From the NCBI RefSeq assembly GCF_036588685.1, contig NC_086378.1, forward strand, positions 46,432,686-46,496,685: a DNA stretch of 64,000 nt, written 5' to 3'. Origin of the DNA: Mytilus trossulus (Eukaryota; Mollusca; Bivalvia; Mytilida; Mytilidae). Both the position numbers and the translations under genes were made by a program. This document shows, one piece after another, positions 12,757 to 23,610 of this stretch. The notes beneath the pieces are model-generated. The model was given only the letters and a program-made list of their open reading frames with translations. It made no database searches and had not been told where the DNA came from. Within the stretch, counting starts at the first letter, position 1. Every line of letters starts with the position of its first letter.

Positions 12757-13223
12757 ATTGGATTTTGGAAGCAGTACAAGTCAATAGTTATCAATTTCCT
12801 GCAAGTTAATTGTGTGCTGGTATTTTAACTTCTATATGTTTCAAGAAAACAAAAGGACTAGAATCATGTACATAAAAAGATGTCGACTTTCCTGTGATAC
12901 TATTTTTTTTGCTGTTTATTGCCTTTTGATACTGTCTTGTGTTGCTGTAGGTATCAGAAGGTTGCAAGATTCCTATATAGTAATGCCGTCGTTATTGCAT
13001 TTTGGAAACAGTTAAAGTCAACAATTACAATTTCCAGCACAAGGAAATTTTATGCTGGTATTTTAACTCCTATATGTTTCAAGATAGACAAAAGAACTAG
13101 AATCATGTACTAGTACATAAAAAGATGTCGACTGTCCTGTGATACTACTTTTTTGCTGTATATTGCCCTTTGATACTGTCTTGTGTTGCTGTAGGTATAA
13201 GGAGGTTGTTAATAACCTATATA
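12757..13223 (+). repeat. Tandem duplication, about 238-bp unit, two copies
   Basis: GCTGGTATTTTAAC occurs at 12816 and 13054. Matching context includes TATATGTTTCAAGA, ATAAAAAGATGTCGACT, TACTGTCTTGTGTTGCTGTA and CCTATATAG-AATGCCGTCG. The end of the second copy is interrupted by the hAT element and resumes at 14421. The short open frames here come from the repeat. Confidence 0.8.
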
Positions 13224-14420
13224 CAGGGTTTCCCCTGGGTCAATTATTTTTTTCGCCACCTCTTTCGCCAAAACAAATATATTTTTCGCCACTTTATTAT
13301 TTCTTTCGCCAAGTAACATAACTATATTTTTCGTTTAAAATTTACCTTTTTTTCTACCCCCCCCCCCCTTTCCCTTCAATAAGGTGATTTTGCCCCATTG
13401 TGTCTATGATTATTCTCTCAAACTTATTTCAGAGTCTACATTTAATGAATAAACACTAGACATTAACTTAAAAGGGAAAAATATTATTTGTATTTTAAAC
13501 AACTTTTCTAAATGAGGGCGCCACTATACTTTTAAAAATAAAGAAGATATAAGTTCTGGAATATAGCAAAATTAATTGTCATGTTTTGATTATACAACAT
13601 TGTATAATACCAGTATAGTTCGTAGGGAAAGTTTCTTTAAAAGAAAAATACTGATGTGCCCTTTTGTACTAAGAAGTGGTTTTTACATCAAAAGAAAAGC
13701 TTTTATCACATGAAATTGATCCCTCATTTCATGTGTAGTCATAACATTGAAGGGCTACTCTCATTCGAGGGGTTGTTCCCAACCGTTTGGATAGATTTCT
13801 TTATAACGACAGTTTTCATTTTTTGACCATCGTAAATGAAAAATTTGAGACGTAAAACTATTCTTGAAACACGCGTGTCACTCAAACGACTTTAAAGTAG
13901 TCTTTCTGATCAATTACCTATATTAAAGTCAAAGGATAAATAAAGTTTTAAATCGGAGATTTTTCTTGCTTTTGAACATTTTTCGTCACAACAACAGCTT
14001 TCTTTTCTAAACTATCTTAAAAGGAGAGGAGACGTCAAAAGGGTTCTTCAAACACGTGCGTCGCAAAGTGGTAAATAAATTCTGTATGTGACATTTCGCG
14101 GAAGCCCTTTAACCATATCATTTTGTCAATCAATTCAATCAACACCTTTATTAATTAGTCCTTTGTTGTCGATAGCTATAAAATGCAATCAGCTGATTAT
14201 TGATATTCTGTCCAAATCTTAATGAGGTCAAGGTGAATTTCGAGTATTGTCTGATCGGGTAAAGTCCGAGAAACTTGAAAGAAGTAAATAAACAAGATGG
14301 AGGAAAACAAATCGTTCTATATATTTCTTTCGCCAAATTCTTTCGCATGACGAATTTTTATCGCCACAATTATTATTTTTACGCAAATTGCGAAAATGGC
14401 GACCGTCAGCGGAAACCCTG
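13224..14420. mobile_element. Non-autonomous hAT transposon with 8-bp target duplication
   Basis: The ends are inverted: CAGGGTTTCCCCTG at the left and CAGCGGAAACCCTG at the right (13 of 14 match). They are flanked by identical 8-bp sites CCTATATA (13216-13223 and 14421-14428). An 8-bp duplication and CAGGG ends are typical of hAT elements. Subterminal TTTCGCCA motifs repeat several times near the left end and recur at the right. The 1197-bp body has no transposase frame, so it would need an outside enzyme. The uninterrupted first copy of the host repeat confirms the insertion point. Confidence 0.9.
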
Positions 14421-14889
14421 CCTATATAGCAATGCCGTCGTGAAAAGGAGTAATATGAAGAAGGAAAGAAAAAAAATGACATTAAGGAAGTCTAGATTTA
14501 AGATCGAAAAATGAAATTGTGTGTAACACTTTACAGAGACATGAGAAATATATGGATCGAAGAAAATTTACCTGGTTTCGTATGTTTACCATGTTTAAGT
14601 AACACAAAGACTTCAGAAATGGATGTGTTTATATGCATCATTGTTAACCCAGGTTTTTTGTTCTCTCTCAAGCGAATACAATTATTGATAAATGATATTT
14701 ATCAAAGCGTATTATTACTCTGTCATCACTCAAACAAAACGAATTACTTAATAGAATTTATTGACGTATGTATACTATTAAGAGATTGGCAGCACATATT
14801 TTGCTCTTTCCACCTTTCGATTGAAAGACTTTAATTTTCAATTTTGATATGATTATCATTTTCTTCTTCTTTTTTTTGCTATTTTGCGA

Positions 14890-15050
14890 CACTTCATTAT
14901 CTTCTTTTTCGATATTTTGGGTCATCAATGTTCTCATACTTTGTACCTTATTTGGTCTTTTCAACTTTGTTTATTAAAGCGTCACTGATGAGTTTTTTTT
15001 AGACGAAACGCGAGTCTCACGTATATAACTTTTAAACCTGGTATCTATAG
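14890..15050 (+). mobile_element. Retrozyme-like element, 5'-truncated
   Basis: Matches the 3' half of the element at 52110: TTTTGGGTCATCAATG, CTTTGTACCTTATTTGGTC, CGTCACTGATGAG, AGACGAAACGCGAGTCT, CCTGGTATCTATAG. It lies just upstream of the intact receptor gene. Confidence 0.65.
14975..15046 (+). ncRNA. Hammerhead-ribozyme-like motif, core intact
   Basis: CTGATGA at 14985-14991, a stem II GTTT/AGAC with one G-U pair, GAAA at 15005-15008, a short stem III (ACG/CGT) and a GTA cleavage triplet at 15021-15023. Every invariant core base expected of a hammerhead is present. The part of stem I next to the core is weak. Confidence 0.5.
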
Positions 15051-15311
15051 AAACCAAATGTGTATATTGTAACAACTTACATGTATATCATAATACTGCA
15101 GACCTCATGTGTTGCGTTTCATTCCTCATTCAGTATATACACTTTTTAAAAGCGTTGACAAACATTCAACTGATGTTTAATTTGAACGATATTTCTGGGT
15201 TGTTAATAATAAAATATCTACAAAGTTAAATCAATAAACTGTATAACGACAAAGTAAATTCACTTTATCAAATCACATCACAGAGAAACAGAACTGTGGA
15301 AGGTGTTGAAA

Positions 15312-16622
15312 ATGGAATTTATTCAAATTGTTTTCATTTTATTCTATTTTGCACAATCTAAATCCTTGATCTATTGTCAAACATTTGATAACATTTCTTA
15401 TCTGAAGAGACAACTGCAAAATGTTGAACCTGACCTTCATCCGAGATTCAACCAAAACGAACATATTAACGTTTCAATATTTGCGTATATTTCTTCAATT
15501 CTGGACTATAATGAAGTTTCAGGGACACTACAAGTAGTTACATCTTATATGATGATGTGGATGGACGAAATCAGAATATGGAATTCCTCAGAATATGGAA
15601 ATGTCACGTCGGTGAATTTACCGATTTCAAGCACTTGGATTCCAAAAATTAGCATTGTTAATACGGTTCGTCAAGAAAGTATATTTATGTATCACAATGA
15701 AATGGAAATAAGGAAATCGTATGTCAGCTATAATTCAAGCGGTTACGCAGTTTTCCAAGTAAGTGGTGTACAAGAGCTTTCCTGTTCGTCTAATGTAAAA
15801 TATTTCCCTATTGATTCACATGCGTGCTCCATTCAACTAAGAACAACGCATGTATTTGACAGTACTATTCTAAAACCGGTAATGAAAACCATAGATTTGA
15901 CATACGGCGTGCCAAACCCAAAATGGAGTATAACAGAAAATTTTGTAGAAAGCAATGTTGATGACTATACTTCAAATGTTAACTTTCACATAACATTATC
16001 AAGAAATCCGAGTTTTTTATTTTTAAACTTAGTCGTTCCCATTTTTCTCCTTAGCTTTGCTAATTTACTGGTGTTTTACATTCCAGTTTCGTCTGGAGAA
16101 CGTGGTTCATTGGCGTTTACTATTCTACTCACCTTCGTTGTTTTCATAACTCTGGTTACAGACATACTTCCAGCATGCAAACCAATTTCATATTTCAACA
16201 TTTTTCTTGAGATTCAACTCTTTTGCAGCGTTTTAATAACATTTTGCGCAGTTTGGAGCATCTCTTTGCATCATAAATTTGCGGAAAATGAGACACAAGA
16301 AATTTTCCCACAATTGTTACTGCAAATGAGTTGTGCATATCGTAATTCATGTTCTAAATATCATCGGAAAGGCAAGAAAAATCAAGTTGTGCCTCCAAGA
16401 GGTATCATAGAAAAACACTGCAATGAAACATGTGTAGACAAAAACTCTCATTTAAAAAAGGACCCGGGCCTGCATGAAGATATCAAGAGTGGCAATAACT
16501 ATACGAAGGACATCCATCAATACTGTTTACAATTTATTGATTTAATTTGTTTTAGACTTTTCCTTTTTATTCTCTGTATACAATTGATTGTTTATTGTAT
16601 TTTTTTCTCCTTTAAACCTTGA
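15312..16622 (+). CDS. Cys-loop ligand-gated ion channel subunit (nicotinic receptor-like), intronless
   Basis: A 436-residue single-exon protein. The start is ATG 15312, because the paralogue starts at the same place; the GTG/TTG codons just upstream are not eukaryotic starts. Residues 1-22 are a signal peptide. The extracellular domain has MWMDEIRIWNSSEYGNVTS (loop D region), WIPKI at 109-113, and the Cys-loop C158-C172 with FPID. TM1 is about 235-258, TM2 265-286 (GER start, Leu at 9'), TM3 292-315 and TM4 about 408-432, with a short 85-residue cytoplasmic loop. Glu263 before TM2 is the ring residue of cation channels. The vicinal cysteines of alpha subunits are absent and the loop B Trp is Phe148, so it may be a non-alpha or orphan subunit. 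Lophotrochozoans have many such genes. Homomer or heteromer cannot be told. Confidence 0.95.
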   Translation: MEFIQIVFILFYFAQSKSLIYCQTFDNISYLKRQLQNVEPDLHPRFNQNEHINVSIFAYISSILDYNEVSGTLQVVTSYMMMWMDEIRIWNSSEYGNVTSVNLPISSTWIPKISIVNTVRQESIFMYHNEMEIRKSYVSYNSSGYAVFQVSGVQELSCSSNVKYFPIDSHACSIQLRTTHVFDSTILKPVMKTIDLTYGVPNPKWSITENFVESNVDDYTSNVNFHITLSRNPSFLFLNLVVPIFLLSFANLLVFYIPVSSGERGSLAFTILLTFVVFITLVTDILPACKPISYFNIFLEIQLFCSVLITFCAVWSISLHHKFAENETQEIFPQLLLQMSCAYRNSCSKYHRKGKKNQVVPPRGIIEKHCNETCVDKNSHLKKDPGLHEDIKSGNNYTKDIHQYCLQFIDLICFRLFLFILCIQLIVYCIFFSFKP

Positions 16623-16979
16623 TAAAAAAGGATCCCACGAAACCGATAAAATGTTTCAAATATTCAGATATTCTGCTAATATGGGTGTATATTTATGATA
16701 TAAAAATTGTTATTGATATAGCATTGAACTCTTTTTTTATTCAAACAAATATCATTTACAGAGTAAACTCATGGTAACTTAAGGCATACAGAAGAATGTC
16801 AAAATACCAACAGTAAAATATAAGTCCCATTTTGTCATTATGAAAAAGTATTTTAAAAAATATATCGCAAAATGTATAATGAAAGTGTATTTCTTTTATG
16901 AAAAACATTGGAACAAATTGATAAAATACTAACACACTTATATAAAAATGCATTCAAATATATACGTAATTTCACAAAT

Positions 16980-17445
16980 CATAGATTACAGATTGATCTT
17001 AACGTACTGATTAAAAAAGGCAGAAACCTTGAAATTTCCAAGAGACAATGGTTTATGTCAGTCCTGCAATACAGATAAAAAAATGAGAAGCATTTCTTTT
17101 GAATTGTTCCGGATATTCATGATCAACTATTAAAAGATTAGTCTTTATTGAAAAATAGTTTTAGGTTATTTTATGCAAAATTTTAATGACTTGAAAGGTT
17201 GTTCAATAATGATAAATGTTCTATGACAATCAACCAACATGAAAGTAGAAAGGGAAGGGAACCTGTTTTTGAGGTTTAAACTATATTATTAAATGCATTA
17301 CTCGTGTATATAATTTGAAGCTTGTATAAATTAAATTTTATGCTTTTGTCTTGTCTGTTATGCATGTTTTCTTAACTCGGTTTTGTTAATTTTGTCACAA
17401 ATCATATCTGTTCTGTTGATTAAACTGTCAGTAAAAATAAATTAA
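16980..17445 (+). mobile_element. LINE 3' remnant, paralogous to 10600-11155
   Basis: TTTATGTCAGTCCTGCAATACAG is shared with about 10765-10790, in the same position behind a receptor copy, followed by diverged AT-rich sequence ending in AAAAATAAATTAAG. The coding part is broken by frameshifts. Confidence 0.4.
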
Positions 17446-17509
17446 GATGAAGATTAGACCAATTTAATTAAAACGAATACGCGACGAAAGACTTGTGTTG
17501 TAGTAAATT

Positions 17510-17960
17510 TATTCAGTTTGGTGCTGTTCGTGTTGCTCACTCTTTAGGTTTTGGAAATATAGCAATACTAAACATTTATCGTGCGCTTTTTCAACTTCCT
17601 ATATTGTCTATCGCAAAAGTGACACATTCTGGTTGATATTGTTTGTGTCATTTGAGTGTTGATAGAAGCCTAAACGGACAACAACTTTGTGATAAATACA
17701 ATGTCGGCTTGAAATTACATCCCCAACGTAATTTACAAGTTTGACTGTCCCTTTGGTATCTTTCGTCCCTCTTTTACAAACGACATTTGAAAGAGAAAAA
17801 AAACATCTTATAAGGGTAAAATACATGATTTCGTAGTTTTATACTCTGTAAAATAGGGGTAAAACACTAAAGGGAAATTTAAAATCAAAAGTCAAAACAC
17901 ACTGGCAATGCCATGAAAAAAACGAAAACCGCTGAAAAGACAAATAACAAAATAAAACAC
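17510..17960. repeat. Dispersed repeat family E, interrupted copy
   Basis: GTTCGTGTTGCTCACTCTTT at the left and GACTGTCCCTTTGGTATCTT with TCGTCCCTCTTTTAC at the right match the two ends of the 43895-44117 copy. About 190 bp of unrelated sequence lie between. Beyond 17860, AATGCCATG...AAAACCGCTGA resembles part of the same family in reverse. Confidence 0.55.
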
Positions 17961-20050
17961 ATTATATAAATACGATCAATGAATTCTAGTTGGTCTTTTG
18001 CAGTTTAACTTTTTGACCTTGCATTGTTTCTCCCAAGTTTGACTTGGATTAGGATTTTCAAACGCACGCTTATGAACCAATTTCAGTAAGATATTAGCTT
18101 CAGCAGAATTAACTGATGAGAATGTTGATAACTTAAATGACCTTTTTTTTAATGTGTATATCTTTACGTCGGTCACTTAAATGAAAAGTTCATCATACAA
18201 TTGTTTGCATATGAGATCACTCTCGATTTTTAGTTTGAATCGTTTTCAGTAGAAGGCTGGTGACTGCCATTAAACACGTTTAATCGACCGTTGATTTGTT
18301 CTTGTGATTTCGATGTATTGTTTTTAAAGCAATACATAGTCGATTTAAACACATAAACCTCTTTTGTAGATGCTGGATTTTGACTTATTTTTTTTTAGTT
18401 TAAATTTGCATTTTTCAAACAGTTGTGCAAAGTTCATCCATATTTGAACTGTACATAAATAGTTGCATGAATAGTCCCTTTGAGTTCTACAGTGGAAATT
18501 TCACAAAACATGTAATTGAGTATAAGCAGCTTCAATTGTTGCATTATCCAGATTATTTAAACAAACACAAAACATAAGCTATTTAAGGGGAGATTACTAT
18601 TTTAGTAAAAAAAATAATATACTAGACTGATAGGGAAATTTTGAATTTTTACTTGTAGCAAGAAAACCAGTTTGGTGACATCATTTTTTCTTTTTATTTT
18701 CTTAAATATTATAAAACCTATCTTCTCACAATTTGTTTCACAATTGTATCGCATAGATTTCTGTTTATGTACAAACATGTGTTTTTTCCTGTTCATTCTA
18801 AGCAAATTAAGGCAATTTCCAACTACTCATAGCTTGAAAAATAGCACGGTGACCAATCCTTTGTATCATATTTTTGAAAAGAGCATACTACAATCTTCAT
18901 TTTGGCAAAGTATGAGAAAATTCTATCTCGGGAAACATATACCGATGATCTACCTTTAATGATGTTACACCATTGTTTGTGTTAAATTACGTACATCTAT
19001 GGGTATTCTCGATAAAACATCGTCGTGCAGTTTTTTCCACAGTACACAAAAAACGCCATTTGAAATACTGATATCATCGACTTTATTGACCATAGAAAAG
19101 CTTTTCATTAATTGTCTCGAATTTTATACCCGAGCAATAGATCTCGTGTGCTTTAATATACAACATTTTCCTTTTTCAAAATAATTTCAAATTCTTATAA
19201 TCAATTTGTATCATTAATCGTTTAATTGTTTAAAGTAAAACGAGAGGTAACCTCGTTATTGGACTTTTTTGTAATGATTTCGCATCGAATTATCTAAGAT
19301 TAACAATACGAAATGGTCAAATCAGAAAATTATTTAATCTATAAACTATTTATAATGTGGATATACGGACACTGTTGAATCATTATCATTCATCGCATAC
19401 TAGAACCAGTTATTTGTGGATTTATTAAGTGCCGCAAAACTGCGAATTAAAATCTCAAACGGAGTTGAGACTTTGTTATAGGTTTGTATGCAGACATTGT
19501 TTAAACCACTTCAAATAACTCATAAGGGAAATCGATGAAATTTGCAGATGATTACAATGATAATAAAGATTGCATCCGTTTCTTTTGTTTCTATGTCAAC
19601 ATACATCCGTTAGAAGTACTGTATTCTATCACTTACAACAATCTGATATAATATCTTTGTAAATTGTATTAATTTAGTACTGCTTAAGGTAAATTCTCAA
19701 AATCAATTTTTTAGCGTTTTTTTTTTTATCAACGCATGTACGGAATCTGATGATTTCCACAATAAACATTCAATAAGATGTTTTCTCTAATTCTTACTCG
19801 ATTTATCCATTTCCTGACCTGTTGATTATTTTTATTTTAAAATCAACATGTGGTTCGTTTGATCTCAGTTGTTCATTGGTCAAAACTCGATTATGACGTC
19901 AAATTTTCTTGCTTTCCTCTGAAATTCCTATTGCGACGTCATGAAAAAATGCGACCATGTCTGATGACGTCGCATAGAAAGAACACATCTTTTGCGGGCT
20001 GTTCGAAAAGGATTTAGATTGTCTGCATACCGTCTAAAAATCATTAGAGA
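17961..20050. other. No gene recognised
   Basis: Several short open frames (18672 and 18999 on plus, 18602 on minus) without recognisable domains. TGACGTC-type sites cluster at 19893, 19932 and 19963. Confidence 0.4.
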
Positions 20051-20053
20051 AAC

Positions 20054-20165
20054 AGATTCCACCAACAAATCTCGTGCAAAACGATATTTATCCACTCTCG
20101 ACATTTAAATTTTACTGTCTCGAGTGGATAAATATCGTATTGCACTCGATGCAGTGGTAGAATCT
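20054..20165. repeat. Imperfect long palindrome (hairpin MITE-like)
   Basis: The arms begin AGATTCCACCA and end TGGTAGAATCT, and contain GATATTTATCCACTCTCGA and its complement around a short TTTAAATTTTACT centre. The leader AATCATTAGAGAAACAGATT just left of it is shared with the palindrome at 38544. Confidence 0.75.
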
Positions 20166-20436
20166 ATATTTATACATCAATAGTTAGTCATGTTTATAAA
20201 ATAAAACTCTCAATTTAGTTTATTGAAGAATGATATCCCTATAATCATCACTTTAACCATCTTAATTGCTTAATGGTTTTGTATTGACATAATCATATTA
20301 TCTAAAGATAGGCAGCAAATAGTTCGATTTTGCTAGGACTTTATCGAACCTTTGAACAGATTAAAAAGGAAAGTTTTTTAGTTAGAATAAATAAAGATTT
20401 TTTCACAATGAATGGCATTTAAAATATTAAACAAGA

Positions 20437-21974
20437 TATATGGGTCATTTTCAAAAAATGTCGAATTTTGAAATTGAAAAAATTATTAAAAGTTACTTAT
20501 TCAAACAACCCTCTACATAAGCAAATCAAAACAAACAGTACTTTAAGAACAACATAATAAAAGATGCAATCTTAATGATGTCAAACAAGAATATGTTGAA
20601 ACATTTTTTTGATCGGTGGTACATTATTTTGTCTATCCTGTTACCATTTTCAAAAGAAATTTTGGGTTATTAAGAAAAGGTTTAGATAAAATGTTAAGCT
20701 TGTTTTACGTAGTCAATTAGATGGTTTTCAAGAGAGTAAACTTATATATATATTCATTCTGTAATATAATAGATTATTTACCAATTTTCCAGGTTGTACT
20801 GAAAAATGCCTCTAAAAATTGGTTTTCAAAGGTTGTTAAAATTACCACCAGTAATGCAAGTCTAAGATATCAATTCATATTGTTTGGCATTTTTTCACCC
20901 TTTCAAATAAACCCAACATCAAGTAAATCCCTCATAAGTTAGTTTACTTTTCTCTGTATTTCATTGGTAACAGGAACGTTCGTTTCTGATATATCACTAT
21001 ATAAAAGTCTATCCTGTTACCTTTTTGTCTATCCTGTTACCGATATCAGTATTGCACCTGCGAATGCTTAATTAGGAAGACTAAGACGTTATAACCTTAA
21101 GATGAGTTCAAACAACGAAATATTTTATTCGTTTTGCACCTATATGTTAAGATAAAAAAATTAACGACGGTTTTGTCTACAATTTTCTATCCTGTAACTG
21201 TAACCATAGCAACCATAGTAACAGGATAGACATAACCGGATAGACACATTTCATCGTTTTTGATTGCTGTTGTGAAATAACTACTCCCTTTGGTGAAGTG
21301 ATTATGTTTTTCTATTGTGAATTTGGTTTCCAACACGTTATTGCACTTTTTACAAGTATACTGTTGGTGTAATTAATCAAAATTGGTGGTAACAGCATAG
21401 ACATGAAAAAAAGTACGCTCTTTTTTTTCACTAAATGTCTTGAAATTTCCTTTCTCTACACTGTCGTTCAAGAAAAGATGCGTTTTAAATGTAAAGATTA
21501 CTTTGCACTTTTGAGATCAACACTGACTGATTCAATATTCATAGGGAGAATAATTTAACGGCTGATTTAAGTAGCGGTAACAGGAAAGACATGAACCTCC
21601 TGTACGCTGATTCAATTTAGTTTGTAGATTATATGTTACATACAATGATAAAGAAGCTACGATTTTTCGTTAGAATAATATTTAACGTTCTTAAAAAGTC
21701 CCTTTTGCAGATATCAAGGCGATCAGAAAATCGCAGAAAAATCATTTGAAATGTGTTTTTCTGACACAGTACGCAGACAAATACCCCCAAAATCGGTCTT
21801 AAATGCAGTTTAATCTTATCAAAATAGATGTAAGGTGTGTTTATTATTAATGTTCTGAATCACAAATCCGACAAGCTTTCATTTAAACCATTACAACTGA
21901 AATTTCCATTAGAAATAAAAAAAATTAGCTTGGGTGTACTGAAAATTCGACATTTTTTGAAAATGACCCATATA
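20437..21974. mobile_element. 1.54-kb element with perfect 33-bp terminal inverted repeats
   Basis: 20437-20469 and 21942-21974 are exact reverse complements over 33 bp. Inside, a 16-bp motif close to GGTAACAGGATAGACA occurs about eight times in both orientations (20630, 20966, 21007, 21026, 21186, 21218, 21388, 21576). No long coding frame is present. This fits a non-autonomous DNA transposon with subterminal protein-binding repeats. The family is not recognised. Confidence 0.65.
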
Positions 21975-22422
21975 ATAGATAGAATTAATCTGTTATTACA
22001 TTTAAAATTTTTGAATTCAAAAGTCCACATGTCAATTAACAGTCAACGTTTGTAGAATGCGGTTGTGGGAAACACAAATTTGATTGGATGTGCTGCGTTA
22101 GTTTGGTTGTAGGCGAAAATGTCTATCACAGGGGTATAGCAGCCAACATTCCGTTATAATCTAAATCATTGCAAAAACAAAAACAAAATATGTCAACAAA
22201 GAAAAACAAAAATGCATATAAACAAAGCACATAAGCAAAAACGAAAGACAAGAATACAAAAATGCTCCATACCACAATAACACAATGACCGGATGTACAA
22301 GTACCGAGCCATGTCTAATGGATATTATCAAAAATAGACTGAACAGTAAATACATTTATTTCCAGACAACTAAAAGAACACTATAATACGTAAACATGAT
22401 AATAATCAACGTCGATACCAAT

Positions 22423-22610
22423 AAATAAACTCATCATAGACACCAGGACTAAATTTTTTATGTACGCCAGACGCGCGTTTCGTCTACAAAAGACCCACCA
22501 GCGACGCTCGAATCCAAAAAAGTTAAAAGGGCCAAATAAAGTAAGAACCCGAAGAGCACTAAGGACCAAAATTCCCAAAAGTTTTGCCAAATACAGCTAA
22601 TATATACTTC
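22423..22610 (-). mobile_element. Retrozyme-like element, ribozyme core mutated
   Basis: On the minus strand it carries the same landmarks as 52110-52325, but the core reads CTGGTGG where CTGATGA is needed, so the ribozyme should be dead. The GTAGACGAAACGCGCGTCTG part is intact. Confidence 0.75.
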
Positions 22611-23140
22611 AAGACTTTCATGTATCATTTGTGAAGTTGATACGGAATATTTATCAACGAGGTATTGATATCATTCGATGAACCATTTTTCGAAGAAAAA
22701 ACCAATTACGTTATTTTACACAACCCTGGTTCATCAACTGTTTACTCCGACACTGGTGACTTTTTAAGCTATTAAATACCAAATGGGTTTTGAAATGAAT
22801 ATTCAATATGCAGATGAAGTCGGTATATTGCTCCTTAGATTTGGGGAATTGATAATTTCAGAATTAAAATCGTCTCGTTTGTTATGAATTCTTAGTAATT
22901 GGATGACCGCTTATGTCACTTTCGAGGTTTAAGTCTATAAAATAGACAGAGGAAGCCGTCTTTGTTGTTTCTTTAATATTCTAGATCTGGAGGGTAAAGA
23001 TTTATAAAACCCAATGAGAAAAGTTTAGATTGTTTATAAAAAGAACATCATCAATATCATGAATTTATCTTACCTCTTATACATTTCTAGGAATGTGATT
23101 GGTTAAAAGCGCCCTCGTGGAGACCGTGTATATTTGATAT
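22611..23140. other. No gene recognised
   Basis: Unassigned AT-rich sequence. Confidence 0.4.
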
Positions 23141-23281
23141 TAGGTTAGTAGGGAGGCGGGGCTTATCTCATACACGGTAAGTAGTGCTGTTACAGAACGT
23201 CCCTCTATAATCCATATAAGGTAATAGGGAGGCGGGGCTTATTTCATACACGGTTAGTAGTGGTGTTACGTCCCTTTATAA
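23141..23281. repeat. Two-copy tandem repeat with GGGAGGCGGGGC boxes
   Basis: GGGAGGCGGGGCTTAT at 23151 and 23227 (76-bp period), each followed by TACACGG-AGTAGTG-TGTTAC and GTCCCT-TATA. It is the most GC-rich patch in the neighbourhood. Confidence 0.75.
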
Positions 23282-23509
23282 AAACAAAACGGTACTGAGA
23301 AAAAAACATAAAGGTTTCAACAGACGAAGAAATTGATGATTCAGATTGAAATAAATTCATAAAACACATCTAAACCGTACAAGTTGTCATTGTTTTTGTA
23401 AGATCAATGGAAGTAGTTTCTTAATGCTAACAGAATTGAAAACTTGCTCATTTTGATAAGGCTAAATTTCACCCGTTAATATAGTCTGTAAGATAAATTT
23501 GTTTCAAAT

Positions 23510-23610
23510 TGTGCTAGTGACCTAATACGGTATATATAGGATCAGTAAATTCTCGAATTCCCATATGGAATTTACTGATCCCATATATACCGTATTAGGT
23601 CACTAGCACA
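23510..23610. repeat. Near-perfect palindrome, about 101 bp
   Basis: TGTGCTAGTGACCTAATACG at the left is mirrored by CGTATTAGGTCACTAGCACA at the right. The arms run about 40 bp each with a loop of about 15 bp. Confidence 0.85.
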
